Position numbers and translations under genes: made by a program
Source: Plotosus lineatus
Lineage: Eukaryota; Chordata; Actinopteri; Siluriformes; Plotosidae
Assembly: GCA_024760905.1 (NCBI GenBank)
Contig: CM045729.1
Location: 59,662,080 to 59,726,079 of the forward strand
Reading direction: 5' to 3'
DNA length: 64,000 nucleotides
Shown here: positions 60,230 through 64,000 of the stretch, piece after piece
Layout of the letters: every line of letters starts with the position of its first letter
Numbering within the stretch: the stretch's first letter is position 1
The notes under the pieces: generated by a model
Seen by the model: only the letters and a program-made list of their open reading frames with translations
Database searches by the model: none
Told to the model about the DNA's origin: nothing

Positions 60230-60400
60230 CTCCATTTTAGAAGGAAGAGCTACGGAATGATTGTGGAACAGGCGGGATGAAGGCGGAACGTTCACGTTCA
60301 ACACGGAAAGACTAAGGAATGACTGAGGAACGACTAAGGAATACCCGGAGTAACCACGTTTCAACTAGAAAAAATCGGCAAAGATTAAAGGATTTGCTCT
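60230..60400 (+). mobile_element. CGGAA-rich unknown element, right part
   Basis: 'gagctacggaatgattgtgg', 'aaggcggaacgttcacgt' and 'caacacggaaagactaagga' resemble the left part at 58290-58606, so the MITE A copy inserted into this element. Confidence 0.4.
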
Positions 60401-60414
60401 TGATTCCGCCTATA

Positions 60415-60480
60415 AAAAAAAAAAAGATGAGATGCACTGAAGCCGCATGAATTGAAGCGCGAAGTAGCGAGGGATCCCTG
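60415..60480 (+). mobile_element. MITE B right-end fragment
   Basis: 'gatgcactgaagccgcatga' and 'gcgaagtagcgagggatccc' followed by tgTA; only the last 65 bp of the family. Confidence 0.85.
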
Positions 60481-61607
60481 TATATCAAACCATTGTCAGT
60501 TCACATATTAAAACCACAATTAGTGGTTTTAATTTTTGAGGTTACCTAATAAATAAAATCAATACTTCATCTCAGAACACTGAAAGGCTGTGGTAGAAGC
60601 TGTTTCTTTGGTCTAAGATTATTAATTGGGGGCATCAATAATGGCAGGCTGTGTTCTGTGCCCTGAAGAGCACATTCATCATATGAGGTCAGCACAGTCA
60701 GGCCAGGGAAAATGGGACAGCATTGGCCACTAGAAGCTCAGTGTTGGTCCCTTGTAAATCTCTCCAGTCTCACCACATTGACAAAATGCCATAACAGAAC
60801 TGATGCTTGCAGTAAGATTGCTAAACCATGTTGTTGCCTGAGTGTGTGTGTGTTTAGATGATAAATCAAACCTGATATATTTTCAGCTGGATGAAACTGA
60901 CACTGTGCTATATAGTCCTGGATTAGGCTAGTATGTTCTCCCTTCGTGTGGAATAAAAGAGCAGAAAGCAAGCACAAGTAAATCAGAAGACTGTCTAAGC
61001 CGAATGAAAAATGATGGCTCTCTGGTTGTTAATGTCCGCAGAGTCTATAAAAATGCTCACCAAAAGCCTTTTGACATCAGACTGAATGGAGTCAGGAAGG
61101 GTGATTACTTTGTTTACATCTTTCTATCCTGCTTGCCTGTTTTGTATATTGAGATGGTGAATGTCAGAGCTTACATTTCCCAAAATGACCAAATGAATAA
61201 TCTCTATGTGCAGTCTCTTAAAAGGCACGGATATCTTGGAAGACTAGAACAGAGCCCCTCATTGAGGAAAATATTCATTGAACTGTTTCCAGTGAGTAAA
61301 ATATGTTATCTCAAAGTCTCATGCATTCACCTGCCTGATTGTTTTTCCAGAGTTTCCCTTTGATTTCCATTATTATTTGTAAACTTCAGTTCTCCACAGT
61401 ATGTAGACTTCCTTTTTCTTCCACCTCTTCAATATTTTATGGAATGTTTTTTGAATGTCTTCGACTGAGACGCTTTCTTTTATCCTCCCACCTACTTCAA
61501 TGTGTGACCTTTTACAGAGTTATATGTTGTATGACTGGAATTTCAAAAAGTTTGTAATCTTGCATCAAACTACTTTAAGCTTTTAGCACTTAAGCATCAC
61601 CTCTGCT
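60481..61607. other. No recognisable feature
   Basis: The open frame 61004-61363 (119 codons) has no recognised motif and no coding support. Confidence 0.45.
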
Positions 61608-61880
61608 TATCCATTCATTGCTCGGCTGGATTTGAGCGAGATGGGGTTACACCTCGGGCAGATCACCAATGCTAACACAGACACAAACAACAATTCACAC
61701 CTATGGAAAATCATATGGTTTTTTTTTTGGACTGTGGGATAAAATCAGTGTACCCAGAGGATATTTATGCAAGTATAGAGAGAACATGTAAAATCCACAC
61801 AGAAAAGCAACTGTCCAAGAACCCCATTTCCTTCTCGCTTTGAGGCAACAGCACTCAACACTGAACCACCGTGTGGCTAT
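61608..61880 (-). mobile_element. V-SINE/DANA-like SINE, diverged
   Basis: Minus strand: 'ccacacggtggttcagtgtt' head, 'ctgtgtggattttacatgtt', 'cctctgggtacactgatttt', 'aggtgtgaattgttgtttgt', ending 'gcaatgaatggat'. Confidence 0.75.
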
Positions 61881-62005
61881 CCACACATATCAGTTCATAT
61901 CACAGCCCTAATTCTAACATACTTTACTAAAAGACTATCCCTACAATTTGTATTACTTGTAAAATAGATTTGCGCACACCCTAAAAGCGGCACTCCTATT
62001 AAATC

Positions 62006-62080
62006 GTCAACCGAGAATTAACAAGGTCTGTCTGCCATCTAATTCAATCTGGTCTATCACCTCGTTAATTCTCAGTTGCC
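62006..62080. repeat. Tiny hairpin repeat, copy 1 (75 bp)
   Basis: Arms gtcaaccgagaattaac (62006-62022) and gttaattctcagttgcc (62064-62080) are inverted with two mismatches. The same arms and part of the centre recur at 63763-63817. Confidence 0.7.
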
Positions 62081-62374
62081 GAGATGTCTCTATTGATAGA
62101 GGTGTCCAAGCCTGGGTTTTCTTTATATCGCTTTCCTATTCACTCCCTGATTTCCACTTTCATTTGTAACAATTTCAGTAGTCTTGTCAGTATAAATATT
62201 CATTTAATGAGTTCATGTTCTGTCAAACTTTTGACTTTGGCATTTACTTGACAAACATTTATTTAACTGCTAATTTGTCTACTTACCTGATGTAGACTGT
62301 GTGGGTTTTTCTGTGTGATTCTGGGTGGTGTTGTAGGAGTGATAATTGGTAAAGTGCATATACAGTAAAAAGTG

Positions 62375-62670
62375 GGGCTGGTGGCATAGTGGTTAGGATG
62401 CTGTGCTCATGATCAGGAGGTTGTGTCTTCAAATCCCAGTTAGACCCCCACTGTGCTAAGACCCCTGGGCAAGGTCTCAACCATAAGTGTGCCTCTGTTC
62501 ACCCAGCAGTATAAATGGGTAACAGTAAAAATATACTGGGAAGGTAACCTGTTATCCAGGAGGAGTTGAACTCCTAGTCGCTTCATGCTACGGAAACCGG
62601 GGATAAGCACCACCCTGATGAGCCGCTAGCCTCTGGTGTAAAAAGCCCAACAGACTTTACTTACTTATAT
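62375..62670 (+). mobile_element. tRNA-derived SINE, another family
   Basis: Head 'tggtggcatagtggttagga', B box-like 'ttgtgtcttcaaatccc', then 'cccctgggcaaggtctcaac', 'ggagttgaactcctagtcgc', 'cttcatgctacggaaaccgg' and a tail 'agactttacttactta'. Unlike types I and II. Confidence 0.65.
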
Positions 62671-63610
62671 ACAGTCTACTGTACTGTCTTTACTCATATT
62701 ACTATCTTAAAGAATAGTAGAGGCCATTATTCTGAAAATAATACAAAAAATGTATTTCTATTAAATATGCTACTTCTTATTACTTTGTGTATTCACCAAA
62801 AAAGTAGAATTATTTAGGTGTCTAAGACACTTGTTGAATATATCATCAATATTCTGCAGTACATTTACATAATCAACATATAATCTGCAATTTTGAGCTG
62901 TACTTTGGAATATCATAAATATATACTGTATAGTAATTTCTGAAATATATTTAAAATCTGTGCAAATTCATTGCATGAAATGTAAACTATAACACAAGAT
63001 GTGGCAGTATAGTGATGTCAGTGGTCAGCTTAGCTCACAGATGTCAGTTTTGGACTTCTATGTGTCACATTCATCATGCACTTTGTAGCGCAATGAAACT
63101 GTGTGCTTATGGGTTCGGATTGAATGACTCCAGCTCTCAGGACGTGCAGCAAAACCATGCAGGCACTGCAGAGTGCAGCACAGCTGAGCTGCATCCTGGT
63201 GTAAATGACTCACATATAAAGATTTAGGCACTGCCTAAAGGCAAATATCTCACTGATAGGCAACCGAGGCTGTCGTTATAAGAGTAGTGCACCTCCTTTA
63301 ATGGGAAAATAAATAAATAACCCTTCCCCTACTTTTTACGAAATCTGGTCTTGAGCAGCAGAAGAAAAGGCACCGGACAGCCATGAAGTAATGCTCCATG
63401 CTAACGGGGTTCTGTGCAGAAGATTCGCAATAAAAGCTTGTTAATACTCCTTGCACATTATTTTGGGCTTTTTTTTTTTTTTTTTTTCTGGACCATTTCT
63501 GGATTTTTGATTACTTTAGGATTTGATTCTGTTTCACCCCATTAATATCTTACCTCTGTTAGTCTGCAGTTTTGGATCCGCCTTGAAATTGTGGAAGTAC
63601 CTGTTCTTGT
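62671..63610. other. No recognisable feature
   Basis: AT-rich sequence with a T-run near 63470-63487. Confidence 0.5.
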
Positions 63611-63619
63611 ATATTCATG

Positions 63620-63960
63620 TGAATGCACTTCAGACTTCAGGTCTTGGGATTCAGTTCCTGACTTGGTGAGACCACTTCTGTGTGGACTTTGCTTGTTATC
63701 CCTGTGCTTGCATGGGTTTCCTTCTGGAACTATGGTTTCCTCCGATGGGATCATGATAATTTGCAAATCGAGAATTAACAATGTCTATCTTCCATTTGAA
63801 GTAAATTCTCGGTTGACAAATTAGTTTTAAATTGCCCCAAGGCGGGACTGGTTGTCTTTGTTGGCCCTGCAATGGACTAGAGAGCTGTTCACTGTTCACA
63901 GTGTACCCTGCCTTCACCAAGGTTTGGCTGAAATAGGCTCCAGGCTCCACATGACCGTAG
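63620..63960 (+). mobile_element. V-SINE/DANA-like SINE containing a tiny hairpin repeat
   Basis: 'cttgggattcagttcctgac' (B box region), 'tgtgtggactttgcttgtta', 'catgggtttccttctggaac', then after the hairpin repeat at 63763-63817 'ggccctgcaatggactagag', 'tgtaccctgccttcaccaag' and 'aataggctccaggctcc'. Confidence 0.75.
63763..63817. repeat. Tiny hairpin repeat, copy 2 (55 bp)
   Basis: Arms gcaaatcgagaattaac (63763-63779) and gtaaattctcggttgac (63801-63817); centre 'aatgtctatcttccattt' parallels 'aaggtctgtctgccatct' in copy 1. Confidence 0.7.
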
Positions 63961-63962
63961 TA

Positions 63963-64000
63963 CAGTGCTTCTCAATTATTTTCTGTGGACCCCCCCCCCC
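63963..64000 (+). mobile_element. hAT-like terminus, cut by window end
   Basis: 'cagtgcttctcaattatttt' followed by 'ctgtggaccc' and a C-run; the same kind of start as 19387. Only the first 38 bases are in the window. Confidence 0.45.

Noticed and set aside
61004..61363. 119-codon plus-strand open frame
   Set aside because: No recognised motif, no repeat copy, no splice or codon support; length is compatible with chance in 64 kb.

Overview
This window looks like intergenic or intronic DNA from a teleost fish nuclear genome. I found no recognisable host gene. The case for a teleost is the repeat content: V-SINE/DANA-type SINEs whose tails match teleost L2-like ends, a SINE with the 'cactctggataagggtatct' tail seen in many teleosts, a Rex1-like LINE fragment, RTE-type LINEs, many Tigger/pogo-type MITEs, and long CA, TA and CT microsatellites. 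An ostariophysan such as a catfish would fit, but the order cannot be fixed from sequence alone. The only host-coding candidate is one open, cysteine-rich stretch with possible splice sites near 11.1-11.5 kb on the minus strand, which I could not identify.

Layout. 0.4-0.9 kb: 5'-truncated RTE-type LINE. 1.9-5.3 kb: SINE cluster and a 1.26-kb Tigger-like element. 6-13 kb: SINEs, two Tigger-like elements, a MITE A copy, a MITE B copy and the candidate exon. 13-18.6 kb: mostly unique sequence with a 235-bp CA array and one MITE B. 18.6-22.1 kb: nested SINE, Tigger-like, hAT-like and Tc1-like remains. 22.9-26.1 kb: two type I SINEs with target duplications. 26.3-32.8 kb: a MITE A copy interrupted by an RTE LINE whose 5' half is inverted, followed directly by a second RTE LINE. 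33-37.2 kb: a MITE A copy with a fossil DNA-binding domain, a Tc1-like scrap and a fourth LINE copy. 38.2-44.1 kb: a Tigger-like element, a SINE, and a 3.3-kb pogo-like element with a second Tigger-like element nested inside it. 44.8-48.2 kb: MITE A, MITE B, SINE. 48.2-58 kb: mostly unique sequence, a Rex1-like fragment, SINEs and microsatellites. 58.3-60.5 kb: a CGGAA-rich element interrupted by a MITE A copy that itself contains a 70-bp perfect palindrome and a SINE. 61.6-64 kb: SINEs and two copies of a tiny hairpin repeat.

How the parts relate. One tRNA-derived SINE body occurs with two different 3' modules. Type I ends in an L2/V-SINE-like tail. Type II ends in a piece of the local RTE LINE's 5' UTR joined directly to that LINE's 3' end, so type II copies were probably mobilised by this LINE. 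LINE copies are nearly identical over their shared 3' regions, which implies recent activity, but none here is intact. Several MITE-like elements carry transposase fossils (psq/CENP-B-type HTH, Brinker-type HTH, a pogo C-terminal tail), which place them in the Tc1/mariner-pogo group.
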